The notes: generated by a model not told the origin, from the sequence alone. A stretch of DNA of 64,000 nt from an uncultured Armatimonadota bacterium (GCA_903927025.1 CAIYLG010000014.1:186001-250000); one strand, 5' to 3'; numbered from the stretch's first letter, positions 43,014 through 53,242 are shown. Numbers and translations are program-made.

Positions 43014-43972
43014 TCCTTCAGCCTCCGAATGAGGCGATCCTCAACCTCTTGCAGCGGAAGGTCAAATACACAGCCAGCAGCATTCTTGTGCCCGCCGCCG
43101 CCAAATTCTCGAGCGATTTCGGCGACATCAAAATTGCCGCGAGACCGGATCGAAACCCGCACCTTGCCTGGCTTTGGTTCGCGAAGCATCACTGCGATTT
43201 GAACCGAGGTGATGAAGAGAATTTCGTTGACGAATCCCTCTGTGTCTTCATCTTTGGCACCTGTTCTCGTGAAATCCTCGAAGCTGATGCTGGACCATGC
43301 GAGCCGGTCCTTGGAGGCGAGTTTCATGGTGTTGAGAACATGGCCCAGCAACTTAGCCCCGGAAAGCGGCTTGCTCTGGAATACTTCCTCGCTGATTTGG
43401 TTGAGGTCGCCACCCTGCTCCAGCAAATACGCAGAAGTGCTTAGCGCATCTGGAGTCGTGTTTCTAAACCTGAACGATCCGGTGTCGGTCACGATTCCGG
43501 TGAGAAGGCAGGTAGCCATGTCAGGGGTGATATGGGCACCAATCTGTTGCAGCAGCCGAGTGAGAATCACCGCAGTTGCAGGAGCATCAACATCAACGAT
43601 CCGAAGATCCCCGGGTGCGTCATGGGGGATGTGGTGATCAATAACGATGATTCGCTTGCAGGTGGAGAAGAAAGGCTCGGTGCGGCCAAGTCTGTCCATG
43701 GCATCGAGATCAAGAATGACTCCAAGGTCATAGGACTCTCGGCTGGCAACTTGCTTGACTTCGCCTACTTTCGGCAAAAAAGCCAGATTTCGCGGAGCGG
43801 AGTGATGACACATCACTTCGTTAAACTTTCCGATCGAATCCATGTACAGGGAGAATGCCAGGGCAGACCCAAGCGCGTCACCGTCTGGATTCAGGTGCGT
43901 TCCGATAAGGATCGAGGTCGCCTTGCCCACTTCTTCCTTGAACGCTTCAGCCAATTCTATAGAGATGTTCAT
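42995..43972 (-). CDS. nrnA: DHH-family oligoribonuclease / pAp phosphatase
   Basis: 325 residues from the ATG at 43972; a TTG at 43984 is an alternative. The DHH motifs are present: GTHLNPDGDALGSALA, ILDLDAMDRLG, VIDHHIPH (the DHH triad), and LLTGIVTDTGSFRFRNTT. The DHHA1 domain ends in EFGGGGHKNAAGCVF, which binds the RNA substrate. NrnA degrades short RNAs and dephosphorylates 3'-phosphoadenosine 5'-phosphate using manganese. Its end overlaps truB. Confidence 0.9.
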   Translation of the reverse strand: MNISIELAEAFKEEVGKATSILIGTHLNPDGDALGSALAFSLYMDSIGKFNEVMCHHSAPRNLAFLPKVGEVKQVASRESYDLGVILDLDAMDRLGRTEPFFSTCKRIIVIDHHIPHDAPGDLRIVDVDAPATAVILTRLLQQIGAHITPDMATCLLTGIVTDTGSFRFRNTTPDALSTSAYLLEQGGDLNQISEEVFQSKPLSGAKLLGHVLNTMKLASKDRLAWSSISFEDFTRTGAKDEDTEGFVNEILFITSVQIAVMLREPKPGKVRVSIRSRGNFDVAEIAREFGGGGHKNAAGCVFDLPLQEVEDRLIRRLKDCWESS

Positions 43973-44025
43973 CGGCTGTTCCAATCCTTTGAGAACCGTT
44001 TCAAACTTCGGTCATTGTACTCGAC

Positions 44026-45462
44026 TCAGAAAAGTCCAAGCCTTTTGGCAAGGTTTGAGGTCAGCAGAGTATCGGGATCAAGTTCAGTCTTAAGTGCTCG
44101 GAACTTTGCAAGGGTCTCTTCGCCAAGGTAGCCCTCGACATCTGACTTCCTGAGAGTTGAGTCCTTCGCGAAGTAGAACCTTCCGCCTGCCTCCAGCACC
44201 ACATCGTTCATCTTGTGGCAAAGCTCTTGAATCCGCTTCCAATTCTTCTTCGTCACCTTGAAGTCCATTGCCAGCGAATAGCCGTCGACGGCATGACTGA
44301 ATATGAACTTATCGGGCTTGTGCAGTTTGAGCACGCCTAGGAAAGACTCAAGTTTGGCCTCCTGCTGAAGCTGAAGCTGCTTGGTGAAGACCTCCTTTGC
44401 CTTGGCTCTGGGAACAAATGTTTGATACTGGATAAAGCCACCCGGCAGATACGCATTGCGCCAGTTGGGCACGTAATCGAGGAGGAAAGAGAACCCAACG
44501 AGGCTCTGCTCGATTTCTTTGCCGTTTCCTAGGAGCATCGAGGCGTGGTGCTTGGCCCAGTTCACAAATCGCATCCCTGGGCGATTGTTCAGGAGTTTGA
44601 GGAACCTCCAGACGACTGACTTTGGGAACGCGCCAAGAATGGTGTCCGGCAGATCCTGAGATTCCGGTTTCAGACTCGGTGGGAATGCGTAAGGCTCGTC
44701 TTGATACCAGGCAACGTGTATCTGACCTCGGCCGAGCTCTTTGCCCTTGCCAAAGCAATCGATCCAACTGACGAGGTAGTCGGAATTGTGCTCAAACTTT
44801 TCGAACACCTCAAACTGCTCATCCCAACTTTCACATGAAACGGCTAAGACCTTCAGGTTGCCGCTATGGACTTCCTTCATCTTGAGCTTTACCCGCGTGA
44901 TAATTCCCAAGAGGCCCGCGCTGCTAATAACTTGATAGAACAGGTCATCTGCTGGAGTCAGCACTCTCAGTTCGCCAGTTGGGAACAGCACTTCGAGTTC
45001 GAGCGCCTGATCACCAAGCGTGCCGACTTTGAATGAGTTCTTGCCATGGATGTTCATTCCGAGGGCACCCGCCATCGTTGGAAACATGGTTCCGCTGACG
45101 ACAGGGGGCCAGTAGCCGTCTTCGATTGTGGTTCGCCAAAGCCCTTCGACGGTCACTCCAGCCTCGCAGTCAATAATGCCCGTGTGTGGGTTCCAGGAGA
45201 GCACCCGGTTCATGCGTGTGATGTCCACGATGATGCATTCCGAGCCGATGTTTGCATCGCCATAGCTTCGCCCCGCGCCTCGCAGGACGATCTGCCGTCC
45301 TGTTTCTTTAGCGAGCTGGAGGAGGTACCGCAGGTCCTCTACCGACGTGGGGCGGAAAAGATAGCCATCTGACGATGACCGCATTCCATATCCAGCAACC
45401 TTAGCCACGCGCTCTGGCGGCAATTTCGGAGCTGGATGCGATAGCGGAATCATTGTACTCAT
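44026..45462 (-). CDS. DprE1-like FAD-dependent oxidase
   Basis: 478 residues. The FAD-binding (PCMH-type) domain shows RPTSVEDLRYLLQLAKETGRQIVLRGAGRSYGDANIG and TPADDLFYQVISSAGLLGIITRVKLKMKEV. The G-R-S-Y-G-D motif is typical of DprE1, the flavin oxidase of decaprenylphosphoryl-ribose epimerisation. The C-terminal ~250 residues match the long substrate domain of this group (VPNWRNAYLPGGFIQYQTFVP, FSHAVDGYSLAMDFKVTKKNW). DprE1 usually pairs with a DprE2 reductase, which is not adjacent. The sugar-lipid substrate is therefore inferred. The gene is divergent from glmS. Confidence 0.75.
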   Translation of the reverse strand: MSTMIPLSHPAPKLPPERVAKVAGYGMRSSSDGYLFRPTSVEDLRYLLQLAKETGRQIVLRGAGRSYGDANIGSECIIVDITRMNRVLSWNPHTGIIDCEAGVTVEGLWRTTIEDGYWPPVVSGTMFPTMAGALGMNIHGKNSFKVGTLGDQALELEVLFPTGELRVLTPADDLFYQVISSAGLLGIITRVKLKMKEVHSGNLKVLAVSCESWDEQFEVFEKFEHNSDYLVSWIDCFGKGKELGRGQIHVAWYQDEPYAFPPSLKPESQDLPDTILGAFPKSVVWRFLKLLNNRPGMRFVNWAKHHASMLLGNGKEIEQSLVGFSFLLDYVPNWRNAYLPGGFIQYQTFVPRAKAKEVFTKQLQLQQEAKLESFLGVLKLHKPDKFIFSHAVDGYSLAMDFKVTKKNWKRIQELCHKMNDVVLEAGGRFYFAKDSTLRKSDVEGYLGEETLAKFRALKTELDPDTLLTSNLAKRLGLF

Positions 45463-45595
45463 TTGTGGATTTACCTTCCCTGGCTTACAAAGTATACAGA
45501 GCGATTGGGGTGCGCAGTTTCTGGCAGCGGAACAAGTGACGTCACGATTATTTGGTTACTCCAATCTGGGACCCGGACCCGCCGTTGGGCGCTGG

Positions 45596-45601
45596 TAGTA
45601 T
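45596..45601 (+). promoter_or_regulatory. -10 box TAGTAT of glmS
   Basis: TAGTAT, then 7 bases (TCCGAGT), then ATG at 45609. The start is fixed by biochemistry, because the nucleophile must be Cys2 of MCGIAG. This makes it the best-supported leaderless start in the window. No glmS ribozyme precedes it. Confidence 0.65.
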
Positions 45602-45608
45602 TCCGAGT

Positions 45609-47438
45609 ATGTGTGGTATCGCCGGATATATTGGTCCACGGAATGCGGTCGAAGTGGTTTTTGACCAGCTTAAACGCTTGGAATATCGTGGATATGACAG
45701 TGCTGGCGTCGCGTTTCCAGTGAATGGACACATAGAAGTGCTCAAGCGCGCAGGGAAGCTGACCGAACTTCAGAAGCTGATTGGTGAGGAGCCAAGGGAC
45801 TCCAGAATTGCCATCGCGCATTCCCGATGGGCGACCCATGGTGGACCCACCAATGAGAATGCCCATCCGCACTACGATGCCTATGAGCGCATCGCCATCA
45901 TCCACAACGGCATTATCGAAAATTATCTCGAGCTTCGAGAAGAACTCCTTGCGAAGGGTCACAAATTTCGATCTCAGACGGATACAGAAGTAGCTGCCCA
46001 CGTGATCGGTGAGGAGTATGCGGGCGGAATTTCGCTGGAAGAAGCGGTACGCAAAGGCGTCAAAAGACTGCGAGGCGCCTACGCTCTCGTCGTGCTGTCT
46101 CAAAGTGAGGAAGGGAAGATCGTCGCCGCTCGAAATGCCAGCCCGCTTGTTCTTGGGGTCGGCTCCGGAGAGAACCTCTTGGCTAGCGACATTCCGGCGC
46201 TGTTGCCGTACACGCGAGAAGTGGTAATTCTAGAAGAGGATTCAATCGCAACACTCACGACTGCGGGCATACAAGTGATGGATCTGGACGGCAGACCCAA
46301 GCCGCTTGAACCGATTCATATTGAGTGGGACATTGCCGCGGCTGAACGCGGAGGATACGAGCACTTCATGCTCAAGGAGATCCACGAACAGCCAGAAGTT
46401 TTGCGCCAATGTATTGCAGGAAGAGTTGACGATAAACTCGAAATTCGGCTGGATCAGGTTTTTTCTGAGCATGTTTGGACAGAAATCGATCGCGTGAATA
46501 TCATTGCGTGCGGTACCGCCTACAACGCTGGATTGATGGGTAAGCATCTTTTCGAGAAGCTCCTCAGGCTTCCCACAGATGTCTACTACTCGAGCGAATT
46601 TCGTTATGGCGATCCGGTCTTATCACCTCGCTCACTTGCCATTTTTGTGAGTCAGTCCGGTGAAACCGCAGATACCTTAGCCGCTCTCAGGCTGTGTAAG
46701 TCCCGCCGAATTCGAACTCTGGGAATCGTGAACGTCATCGGATCTAGCATTGCCCGTGAATGTGATCGAACGATCTTTACTCAGGCCGGTCCGGAGATTT
46801 CGGTCGCCAGCACCAAGGCATATACGGCTCAGGTTACTGTTCTTACTCTGCTGGCGATGTACATCGCCCAGGTTCAAGAGATGCCCGGTGTCCGAGTTGA
46901 AGAGGCTGTACAAGAGCTTGTAGGGCTGGCCGAGCGTGCGGAAGTGTGCCTCAAACTCGAGGATCAGATGATTGGCCTGGCTGAGAAGTACAAGGATATG
47001 CCGCTGTGCTTCTTTTTAGGCCGTGGGGCAGACGCGAACGTCGCTTTGGAAGGCGCGCTTAAATTGAAAGAAATTGCATACATCCCGACAGAGGAGTCAC
47101 CCGCGGGTGAAATGAAGCACGGCCCATTGGCGCTGGTGCAGCCGGGTGTGATCGCGATGTTTGGATCTACGGATCGCGAGGTTCGGGATAAGGTCGTCAG
47201 CAGCATGAAGGAGATACAGGCGCGTGGCGGCACGGTCATCGCGATCGTGACGGACGACGACACGGTTACAGAGAAGGCGGCGGATGAAATCGTCCGAATT
47301 CCAGGTTCGAAACTAGAGTTCCTGTCTGCGCTGCTGACGATCATCCCAATGCAGCTGTTTGCCTATCACGTGGCTCGTCTCCGGGGATGTGAGATTGACC
47401 AACCGCGGAATCTTGCAAAATCCGTCACGGTGGAATAA
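45609..47438 (+). CDS. glmS: Glutamine-fructose-6-phosphate aminotransferase (isomerizing)
   Basis: 609 residues, normal for GlmS. The glutaminase domain starts MCGIAGYIG, with Cys2 as nucleophile after Met removal; HSRWATHGGPTNENAHPH is its signature. Two SIS domains follow: IACGTAYNAGLMGKHLFEKL with FVSQSGETADTLAALR and the STKAYTAQV segment, then FLGRGADANVALEGALKLKEI and PAGEMKHGPLALV. The C-terminus ends LAKSVTVE, as in the family. It makes glucosamine-6-phosphate for peptidoglycan and LPS. A longer frame from 45552 is not used. The gene ends 3 bases from convergent miaB. Confidence 0.96.
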   Translation: MCGIAGYIGPRNAVEVVFDQLKRLEYRGYDSAGVAFPVNGHIEVLKRAGKLTELQKLIGEEPRDSRIAIAHSRWATHGGPTNENAHPHYDAYERIAIIHNGIIENYLELREELLAKGHKFRSQTDTEVAAHVIGEEYAGGISLEEAVRKGVKRLRGAYALVVLSQSEEGKIVAARNASPLVLGVGSGENLLASDIPALLPYTREVVILEEDSIATLTTAGIQVMDLDGRPKPLEPIHIEWDIAAAERGGYEHFMLKEIHEQPEVLRQCIAGRVDDKLEIRLDQVFSEHVWTEIDRVNIIACGTAYNAGLMGKHLFEKLLRLPTDVYYSSEFRYGDPVLSPRSLAIFVSQSGETADTLAALRLCKSRRIRTLGIVNVIGSSIARECDRTIFTQAGPEISVASTKAYTAQVTVLTLLAMYIAQVQEMPGVRVEEAVQELVGLAERAEVCLKLEDQMIGLAEKYKDMPLCFFLGRGADANVALEGALKLKEIAYIPTEESPAGEMKHGPLALVQPGVIAMFGSTDREVRDKVVSSMKEIQARGGTVIAIVTDDDTVTEKAADEIVRIPGSKLEFLSALLTIIPMQLFAYHVARLRGCEIDQPRNLAKSVTVE

Positions 47439-47441
47439 CCG

Positions 47442-48827
47442 CTAGATCAGCTCAGCCGACAATCCCCACACCCGGCTGTCTGTAACTCTCACCTGAGCGA
47501 GTCTTCCGATTCGCTCAGGTGAGGCTTTGAAGTGCACCATCTTCCACTCTCGTGAGTAGCCCTGCATGACGCTTGGATCCTTGGCAGAAGGTCCTTCGAC
47601 CAGTACTTCCAGGGTAGCGCCAATCATCTTTGCGTTGATTTCGCAGGTGATCCGGTTCTGCAAATCGATCAGTTGGGCCAATCGGTTCTTCTTGATGATC
47701 TCGGGAACCTGATCCTTTCTGTCACCGGCCGGGGTTCCTGGTCGAATGGAGTAGGCAAACATGTAGGCGCCGTCGAATCGGACCCGCTCCATGAGCCTCA
47801 TCGTGTTAAGAAACTGTTCATCCGTCTCGCCTGGGAATCCAACGATGACATCGGTGGTGAGGCCCACTCCAGGAATTTCTCGGCGAAGCTCGTCGATAAT
47901 TTCGAGATACGAATCCACTGAATAGAGTCTGTGCATCTCCTTCAGCATCTCGTCGTCTCCGGATTGGATTGGGAGATGGCAATGCTCCATCACCTTAGGA
48001 CAGTCACGAATGGTTTCGATCAGGTCAGCTTTAAAGTCCCGAGGATAGGGGGAAGTGTAGCGAATCCGCTTCAAGTCTGGAATTTCGCTGAGTTGCCACA
48101 GAAGGGTGCTGAACGGCACTTTTCCTTCCAATAAATTTTTCCCGTAAGAGTTTACGGTCTGACCCAAAAGCGTAACTTCCCGAGTTCCTGCTTCAGCCAG
48201 GACTCTCACTTCCTCAAGAATGTCTGCCGTGGGTCGTGATCGTTCCCGACCTCGTGTCGTGGGCACGATACAGAAGGTGCAGAATTTATCGCATCCGTAT
48301 TGAATGGGAACAAAGGACTTCACCTTTGCCGGGCGCCCGAGGTGGCGCTGAGGAACATCCTCCACCACATTGCCTTTTCTTTCTGGAAGCGACACTCGCT
48401 TTTGGAACTTGCGCTTTTGAGCGGCTTCCTGCACCAATCCAGGCAACAGACCAAGATCACCGGTCCCGAGAACAAAATCGACGTGCGGAGCTCGGCGACG
48501 GATTTCATCCGCTCGGGCTTGAGCCATGCAGCCACAGACGCCCAAAATCAGGTCCTTCGAAGTTCGGAGTGGCACCAGCTCGCCAAGCAGAGAAAACGCC
48601 TTGTCTTCAGGCTTCTTTCTGACGCTGCAGGTGTTCAAGAGAATCACCTGAGCTTCCAGAATGTTAGCCGCCGGTTTGAATCCGATCCCTTCGAGGTAGA
48701 GCCCCATCTGTTCGGTGTCCTCTTCGTTCATCTGGCAACCCCAGGTTTGAATGAAGTAGGTGCCAAGGCGCATCTTGGGGCGCTCGCCTAAGGACACGTT
48801 TCGCAGCAAAGCAGTCTGTGCACTCAT
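47442..48827 (-). CDS. miaB: tRNA-2-methylthio-N6-dimethylallyladenosine synthase
   Basis: 461 residues. UPF0004 domain: TYFIQTWGCQMNEEDTEQMG, LLNTCSVR and LGVCGCMAQ hold the cysteines of the auxiliary cluster. The radical-SAM domain has PIQYGCDKFCTFCIVPTTRGRERSR (the C-x3-C-x2-C cluster), and ends with the TRAM domain (TLEVLVEGPS... to the C-terminus). MiaB adds a methylthio group to N6-prenylated A37 of tRNAs. The first 18 residues are not conserved, so an internal ATG before RLGTYF is possible. It converges on glmS. Confidence 0.93.
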   Translation of the reverse strand: MSAQTALLRNVSLGERPKMRLGTYFIQTWGCQMNEEDTEQMGLYLEGIGFKPAANILEAQVILLNTCSVRKKPEDKAFSLLGELVPLRTSKDLILGVCGCMAQARADEIRRRAPHVDFVLGTGDLGLLPGLVQEAAQKRKFQKRVSLPERKGNVVEDVPQRHLGRPAKVKSFVPIQYGCDKFCTFCIVPTTRGRERSRPTADILEEVRVLAEAGTREVTLLGQTVNSYGKNLLEGKVPFSTLLWQLSEIPDLKRIRYTSPYPRDFKADLIETIRDCPKVMEHCHLPIQSGDDEMLKEMHRLYSVDSYLEIIDELRREIPGVGLTTDVIVGFPGETDEQFLNTMRLMERVRFDGAYMFAYSIRPGTPAGDRKDQVPEIIKKNRLAQLIDLQNRITCEINAKMIGATLEVLVEGPSAKDPSVMQGYSREWKMVHFKASPERIGRLAQVRVTDSRVWGLSAELI

Positions 48828-48990
48828 GGATGTGGGAAGGTTTCAGCTCTTTGGATCAATTATTGAACCAGGGAAGTGAGCGTGAATTGACGCCAGAACA
48901 TGAGAATACCGGAACGCTGGGAATTCGCGAGATGTTGCTGATGCTTGTGCTCTTATGTCTACTCCAATAATTCTCGAAACCGCTGGGACG

Positions 48991-48996
48991 TATACT
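48991..48996 (+). promoter_or_regulatory. -10 box TATACT of the VKOR-DsbA gene
   Basis: TATACT is followed by 6 bases (CGGGGA) and the GTG at 49003. The box falls within the longer open frame that begins with the ATG at 48955, which argues that the GTG is the true start. Confidence 0.6.
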
Positions 48997-49002
48997 CGGG
49001 GA

Positions 49003-50121
49003 GTGAAGGCGATCCTTCTTAATAGAATTCTTGTCATCCTTTCCTTTGTCGGCCTGTTTGTCGCAGGTGCCCTCAGCATAGAAAAGGCGCTCAATATCTC
49101 TCTCCCGTGTGGCAACCAAACCGGGTGCGACATGGTCGCTTCCCATCCAAGTTCCTACATTTTTGGAATTCCTGTAGCCTACATCGGCTTGGCTGGATAC
49201 CTTCTGTTGGCCGGCTTGGCGATCTCCCGAACGATCAAGACACCGTACGACACGCGGCTGGTTACGATCGGCTTAGCCGCATCGGTGATTGGTGCCATCT
49301 TCAGCATCTATCTTCAGTTCATTTCGCTCACAAAGATCCATGCGATTTGCCCTTACTGCATGACATCGGCAATTACGATGATCCTCACCGTCATCGTGTA
49401 CATCATGCTCTACAAGGCGCACTTGGCGGATCCGACTCCAGAGACGGAAATGAGCAAACTCGACCTCTATCTGGTCGCTGGCGTTCCGTTTCTGATTGTT
49501 GTGACGCTGGGAATGCTTGGAAATGCAGACAAGAGCGGCACAAAGCTGGACATTGGCAACATTGAGCTCAACGAGAAAGAGCTGATACCAGAGAACGCCA
49601 ACGTTTATGGCCCGGCTGACGCGAAGATGACAATCGTTGAATTTGCGGATATGTGCTGTCCTTCCTGCCAGAAGAACGAACCGAAGCTGAAGGAGTTCGC
49701 AACGACAAACCCAAAGACGGTTAAGATCGTGTTCCGCGAGTTTCCTCTATCCATTCACAAGTACGGAAAGACAGCGGCGGCGATGGGCGAATATGCGGCT
49801 GAGAAGCATAAGTTCTGGGACTTCACATTTAGTGTAATGGACCTTCAGCGGCAGCCAGAGTCTATCGACGAGCTGTTGGGCATCGCTCGATCGGTTGGTC
49901 TAGATCCTGACGACATTCGAAAGAGATTGTCGGATCCAAAGGATGCCGTTTATGACCGAGTTGCGCGAGATATGAACCTTGCCCACACTTTGAAGATCAA
50001 TTCAACCCCCACGTTCATCATCCTGGCTCCGGGGCAGAGACCAGACAGCGCTGGACCTACTGAGGTGTTTGACAAGCTGAACGGTCCTGCTTACAAGTCA
50101 ATTCTGCTGGGGCATGGCTAA
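49003..50121 (+). CDS. Vitamin-K-epoxide-reductase / DsbA-like fusion
   Basis: 372 residues from the GTG at 49003. Residues ~5-140 form a four-helix VKOR domain with loop cysteines C36 and C42 (PCGNQTGC) and the active pair C116-P-Y-C119. A fifth helix (~155-172) leads to a thioredoxin-fold DsbA-like domain (~195-372) with C219-P-S-C222, [10 protein letters not shown] and the cis-proline loop NSTPTFI. VKOR passes electrons from the thiol oxidase to quinone, so the fusion unites DsbB- and DsbA-like steps in one protein for disulfide formation outside the cytoplasm. It overlaps mnmA by 8 bp. Confidence 0.9.
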   Translation: MKAILLNRILVILSFVGLFVAGALSIEKALNISLPCGNQTGCDMVASHPSSYIFGIPVAYIGLAGYLLLAGLAISRTIKTPYDTRLVTIGLAASVIGAIFSIYLQFISLTKIHAICPYCMTSAITMILTVIVYIMLYKAHLADPTPETEMSKLDLYLVAGVPFLIVVTLGMLGNADKSGTKLDIGNIELNEKELIPENANVYGPADAKMTIVEFADMCCPSCQKNEPKLKEFATTNPKTVKIVFREFPLSIHKYGKTAAAMGEYAAEKHKFWDFTFSVMDLQRQPESIDELLGIARSVGLDPDDIRKRLSDPKDAVYDRVARDMNLAHTLKINSTPTFIILAPGQRPDSAGPTEVFDKLNGPAYKSILLGHG

Positions 50122-51214
50122 AAAGGGACCCATTCTCGTCGCCATGTCCGGCGGCGTAGACAGCAGCGTCGCAGCCGCGCTTCTCGTGAAGCGCGGCTAT
50201 GACGTAATTGGGCTCACCATGCAGATTTGGCAGGAGAGTCAGACCGACCCGCGGCACGCTGGATGCTGTTCACTTGGTGCTGTAGAGGACGCGAGACGAG
50301 TTGCTCGGGTTCTTGGAATTCCGCATTACGTGATGAATTTCAAGGAGGAGTTTCGCGCTTCGGTCATTGAGAACTTCATTCAGGAATATGCTGCCGGAAG
50401 AACGCCCAATCCCTGCGTTCAGTGCAACAAGCATGTCAAGTTCGAAATCCTTCTTCAGAAGATGCACGAACTCGGCTGTACAAAGTTGGTAACAGGCCAT
50501 TACGCCCGGGTGCGGCTTGATAAGGCGACCGGCACGTACCGACTCATGAGGGCGCGCGGAGACGAGAAGGATCAAAGCTACGTGCTGTACAGCCTTGATC
50601 AAGAGCAACTATCCCACGCATGGTTTCCTTTGGGCGAAGTGCCGAACAAGGCTGCAGTGAGGCAGATGGCAACCGACCTTGGGTTGTCGGTTGCGGATAA
50701 ACCGGACTCACAGGAGATCTGTTTCGTAAGTGAGGCAGGCGGCTATAGCGAGTTCCTTCGAAACCAGCGCCCTGAGATTTTTCAGGCCGGAAAGTTAGTT
50801 GACAAGTCTGGTGCCGAAGTTGGCTCACACGACGGGATCGCGGATTTCACGATCGGCCAGCGCCGAGGGATTGGCCTTACTGCCAAGCATGGTAAGCCGC
50901 TGTACGTCATTGAGCTCAAGCCGTCAGAGAATCGTGTTGTCGTTGGACTGGCAGACGAGCTATTGAGGCAAGAAGTACCGCTTGATGATGTGTATTGGGG
51001 AGGACTCGGGAAGGTTGAAGAAGCCGTCCGAGTAATGGCAAAAATCCGATACAACATGGATCCGCAAAAGGCGACTCTCTTTGGAGGTTCCAAACCTCGC
51101 CTCGTATTTGATAAGCCGGTCAAAGCCGTTACGCCTGGCCAGATTGCGGTGGCGTATAAGGGCAAACTCGTTGTTGCGGGCGGCACGATTTCGAGCGAGA
51201 CCGTTGCGGCTTAG
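50114..51214 (+). CDS. mnmA: tRNA-specific 2-thiouridylase
   Basis: 366 residues. The ATP-binding loop [28 protein letters not shown] opens the protein. The catalytic cysteines are in [14 protein letters not shown] and [18 protein letters not shown] and [13 protein letters not shown] mark the central and C-terminal domains. MnmA makes 2-thiouridine at the wobble position of Lys, Glu and Gln tRNAs. Its start (ATGGCTAA) overlaps the stop of the VKOR-DsbA gene, so the two are coupled in translation although their roles differ. The last codons ETVAA are 13 bases from a convergent gene. Confidence 0.95.
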   Translation: MAKKGPILVAMSGGVDSSVAAALLVKRGYDVIGLTMQIWQESQTDPRHAGCCSLGAVEDARRVARVLGIPHYVMNFKEEFRASVIENFIQEYAAGRTPNPCVQCNKHVKFEILLQKMHELGCTKLVTGHYARVRLDKATGTYRLMRARGDEKDQSYVLYSLDQEQLSHAWFPLGEVPNKAAVRQMATDLGLSVADKPDSQEICFVSEAGGYSEFLRNQRPEIFQAGKLVDKSGAEVGSHDGIADFTIGQRRGIGLTAKHGKPLYVIELKPSENRVVVGLADELLRQEVPLDDVYWGGLGKVEEAVRVMAKIRYNMDPQKATLFGGSKPRLVFDKPVKAVTPGQIAVAYKGKLVVAGGTISSETVAA

Positions 51215-51227
51215 TGGAACTCGGAGT

Positions 51228-52820
51228 CTATTGGTCTCCCTTGGTCTGTCCCATTGCCTGTTTGAATGCTTTGGCAATCTCGGGCGGCAGCTGACTCCAA
51301 ACCACCGGCTTGGATCCGTTCAGAACTGCCTCTGAAAAGCCAGTTTTCACGGTTTCCTTTGGCGTGCCTGCTGAGACCGTGATTGCGAGGCGCCTGCGCA
51401 AGCAAGGCTGGTAGAGGGGCTCTCTGCCCAGTTCCTTCTTTCGCCTCTCGTAGTTGAAAACAGCCTGATCCACAGTGTCCACTTCTCCAGGGACTTTTGC
51501 CGAGCCGATCAGTGCTGACTCTTCTTTGAGCTCAGTATCAATGGTAAGGTGCTGGAAATCTAATGTTGACCACAGCGCCGGGTCTGTCCCTGAATCACGT
51601 TGTACGCGGGACCGGGATTGAAGCAGCACGTTCAGCAGCTCTTCCTGGGCAAATCCTGAGAGGCTCGAAGCTCGAAATGGCTTATGCGCCCTTATCAGAA
51701 GCCAGTCTTGAGGTGTGAGCGCAGCATAGAGACGGATATTGAATGGATAGTCTCCAATGAACTCCTGGTCCACTGTCGCGCCCGCCATCACAAGCAACAT
51801 CGCATCGGTCCAACATTCACTTGCGGTGGGTCGCTGGCTTGAGTTGTATCGGGAAAGGCTAACGATGTCTGCGACTCCATGCTCTCCCACTTCGTCAATA
51901 AAATCCGAGATCGCCTTCCGGACGGTTTGGGAAGGGTGGTCAATTTCGCAAGTAGTCAGGCTGGCGACCGCTGCTCCGTCAACAACGTTCCAGCGGTCGC
52001 AGAGGCTAAACCCCTCAAGGATGCTCTCGATGGATGGCGTGCCTTGTCCGGGCAACATCGCGAAGATTGAGAAGTCAGGCAGCGCCATAACCAGGTCCTT
52101 GTCGAGTTGACCGGCAAGCGGTTTCAGCATCAATTCGAGCATTGAGGCTATTGGGTCTGCTGATGCTGAATTCTTCCAGCCAGATCGGATTGCGGAAGGA
52201 TCGTTCATCAGCTTTCCGATCAATTGTTGCTGCTCTGGGCTAAGAGGATGTTTTTGGAGTGAAGCTGACAGTAGGGATCGGATACTCGGTGGAAGCCCTT
52301 TGAAATTGACTTCATGGCCACCCATGTCGTACTCATAGGCCCCAGGGGCAACCCTGCGAATCAACACGAAATCGTCCGCTTCTGTCCCTTTTGATGCCGA
52401 TGGGGTCGGCAATTGGCGGATGTAGGGAGTCGGGGATGAGCTGTATCTGAGAATTCTTCCGGGTGGAAGTTCGTAAAGATCACGAATGGGAAGGCCAAGC
52501 GACACCTTGTCTTTGGCCGCAGCTGCTTGGAATAGTCGCTTGAATTCGAGGAAATCGTCGTTCCCGCCCTGCTTCTTGAACCTAAGGCGAAGTTTCCCAC
52601 CATCGCTCACCCACTCACTTAGAAGTGCTGATGCCACTAGATTTCGGATCCGTGCCGGATCCCCTGATTTAACGGAAACAAACACTGGGTAGTCCCAGAG
52701 GTTGGCTGTGGCGACATGCCTGGTGCCAGTGACCTCCGACAGTCTTTGACATAAGCTTGTTATTCCGTAGCAACCAGGTTGAATAGGAGCAAGGACGGCG
52801 ACTGCGAGGAGCGCAAGCAT
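51228..52820 (-). CDS. Large secreted protein of unknown function
   Basis: 530 residues from the ATG at 52820. The N-terminal segment MLALLAVAVLAPIQPGCYG is signal-like, with a cysteine near its end (lipoprotein not excluded). The next stretch, ITSLCQRLSEVTGTRHVATANLWDYPVFVSVKSGDPARIRNLVASALL, has the shape of a secretin/TonB short N-terminal (STN) domain, a possibility only. The rest is alpha/beta with no motif that I recognise, and lacks repeats. The longer frame to 52874 adds a polar stretch. TACCGT, 9 bases before the ATG, may be a -10 box. It has no apparent operon partner. Confidence 0.5.
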   Translation of the reverse strand: MLALLAVAVLAPIQPGCYGITSLCQRLSEVTGTRHVATANLWDYPVFVSVKSGDPARIRNLVASALLSEWVSDGGKLRLRFKKQGGNDDFLEFKRLFQAAAAKDKVSLGLPIRDLYELPPGRILRYSSSPTPYIRQLPTPSASKGTEADDFVLIRRVAPGAYEYDMGGHEVNFKGLPPSIRSLLSASLQKHPLSPEQQQLIGKLMNDPSAIRSGWKNSASADPIASMLELMLKPLAGQLDKDLVMALPDFSIFAMLPGQGTPSIESILEGFSLCDRWNVVDGAAVASLTTCEIDHPSQTVRKAISDFIDEVGEHGVADIVSLSRYNSSQRPTASECWTDAMLLVMAGATVDQEFIGDYPFNIRLYAALTPQDWLLIRAHKPFRASSLSGFAQEELLNVLLQSRSRVQRDSGTDPALWSTLDFQHLTIDTELKEESALIGSAKVPGEVDTVDQAVFNYERRKKELGREPLYQPCLRRRLAITVSAGTPKETVKTGFSEAVLNGSKPVVWSQLPPEIAKAFKQAMGQTKGDQ

Positions 52821-53008
52821 AGTTGGAAGACGGTATTGGGACTTCTGCGGTTCAAATTCGTACCCTGTTTGCAATCGTGGAGCTATTGAGACTCGATTAC
52901 ACGGGAAATCGCAACCAAATCTGTCCGTGATGACGTTGACATTGTTAAAGCCGCGCCAAAACGTTTACCCTGGGGCGTACAATCTAGACCACATATCGGA
53001 GGAATCAA

Positions 53009-53242
53009 GTGAGCAACAACAACGACGACAGCAACGTGCTTATCTATATGCTTGCAGGCGTAGGCCTCGGTGCCATTATCGGCGCCGCAGCAGGTCTGCT
53101 TTTTGCGCCTAAGGCTGGCAATGAGCTTCGAGACGAACTGACAGGGAAGCTTAAGGAACTGAAGGACAAGACCGATGACTGGGTCAGCGAACAGCGCGCA
53201 AAGCGAGCTGTTGAAGGCGCAGCCGAAGAACTCGGCGTCTAA
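53009..53242 (+). CDS. YtxH-type small membrane protein
   Basis: 77 residues, GTG start with GGAGG 6 bases upstream and TACAAT at 52978-52983. One N-terminal helix (IYMLAGVGLGAIIGAAAGLLFAPKAGNELRDEL) carries the YtxH pattern: glycine-rich helix followed by AP-K-x-G-x-x-x-R. The rest is a charged helix. YtxH proteins are stress-induced in Bacillus and have no known activity. The permease gene follows after 11 bases, so the two probably form an operon. Confidence 0.8.
   Translation: MSNNNDDSNVLIYMLAGVGLGAIIGAAAGLLFAPKAGNELRDELTGKLKELKDKTDDWVSEQRAKRAVEGAAEELGV

Noticed and set aside
45463-45608. glmS ribozyme upstream of glmS
   Set aside because: The -10 box lies 7 bases before the ATG, so there is no leader to hold a ribozyme; no ribozyme core was seen.
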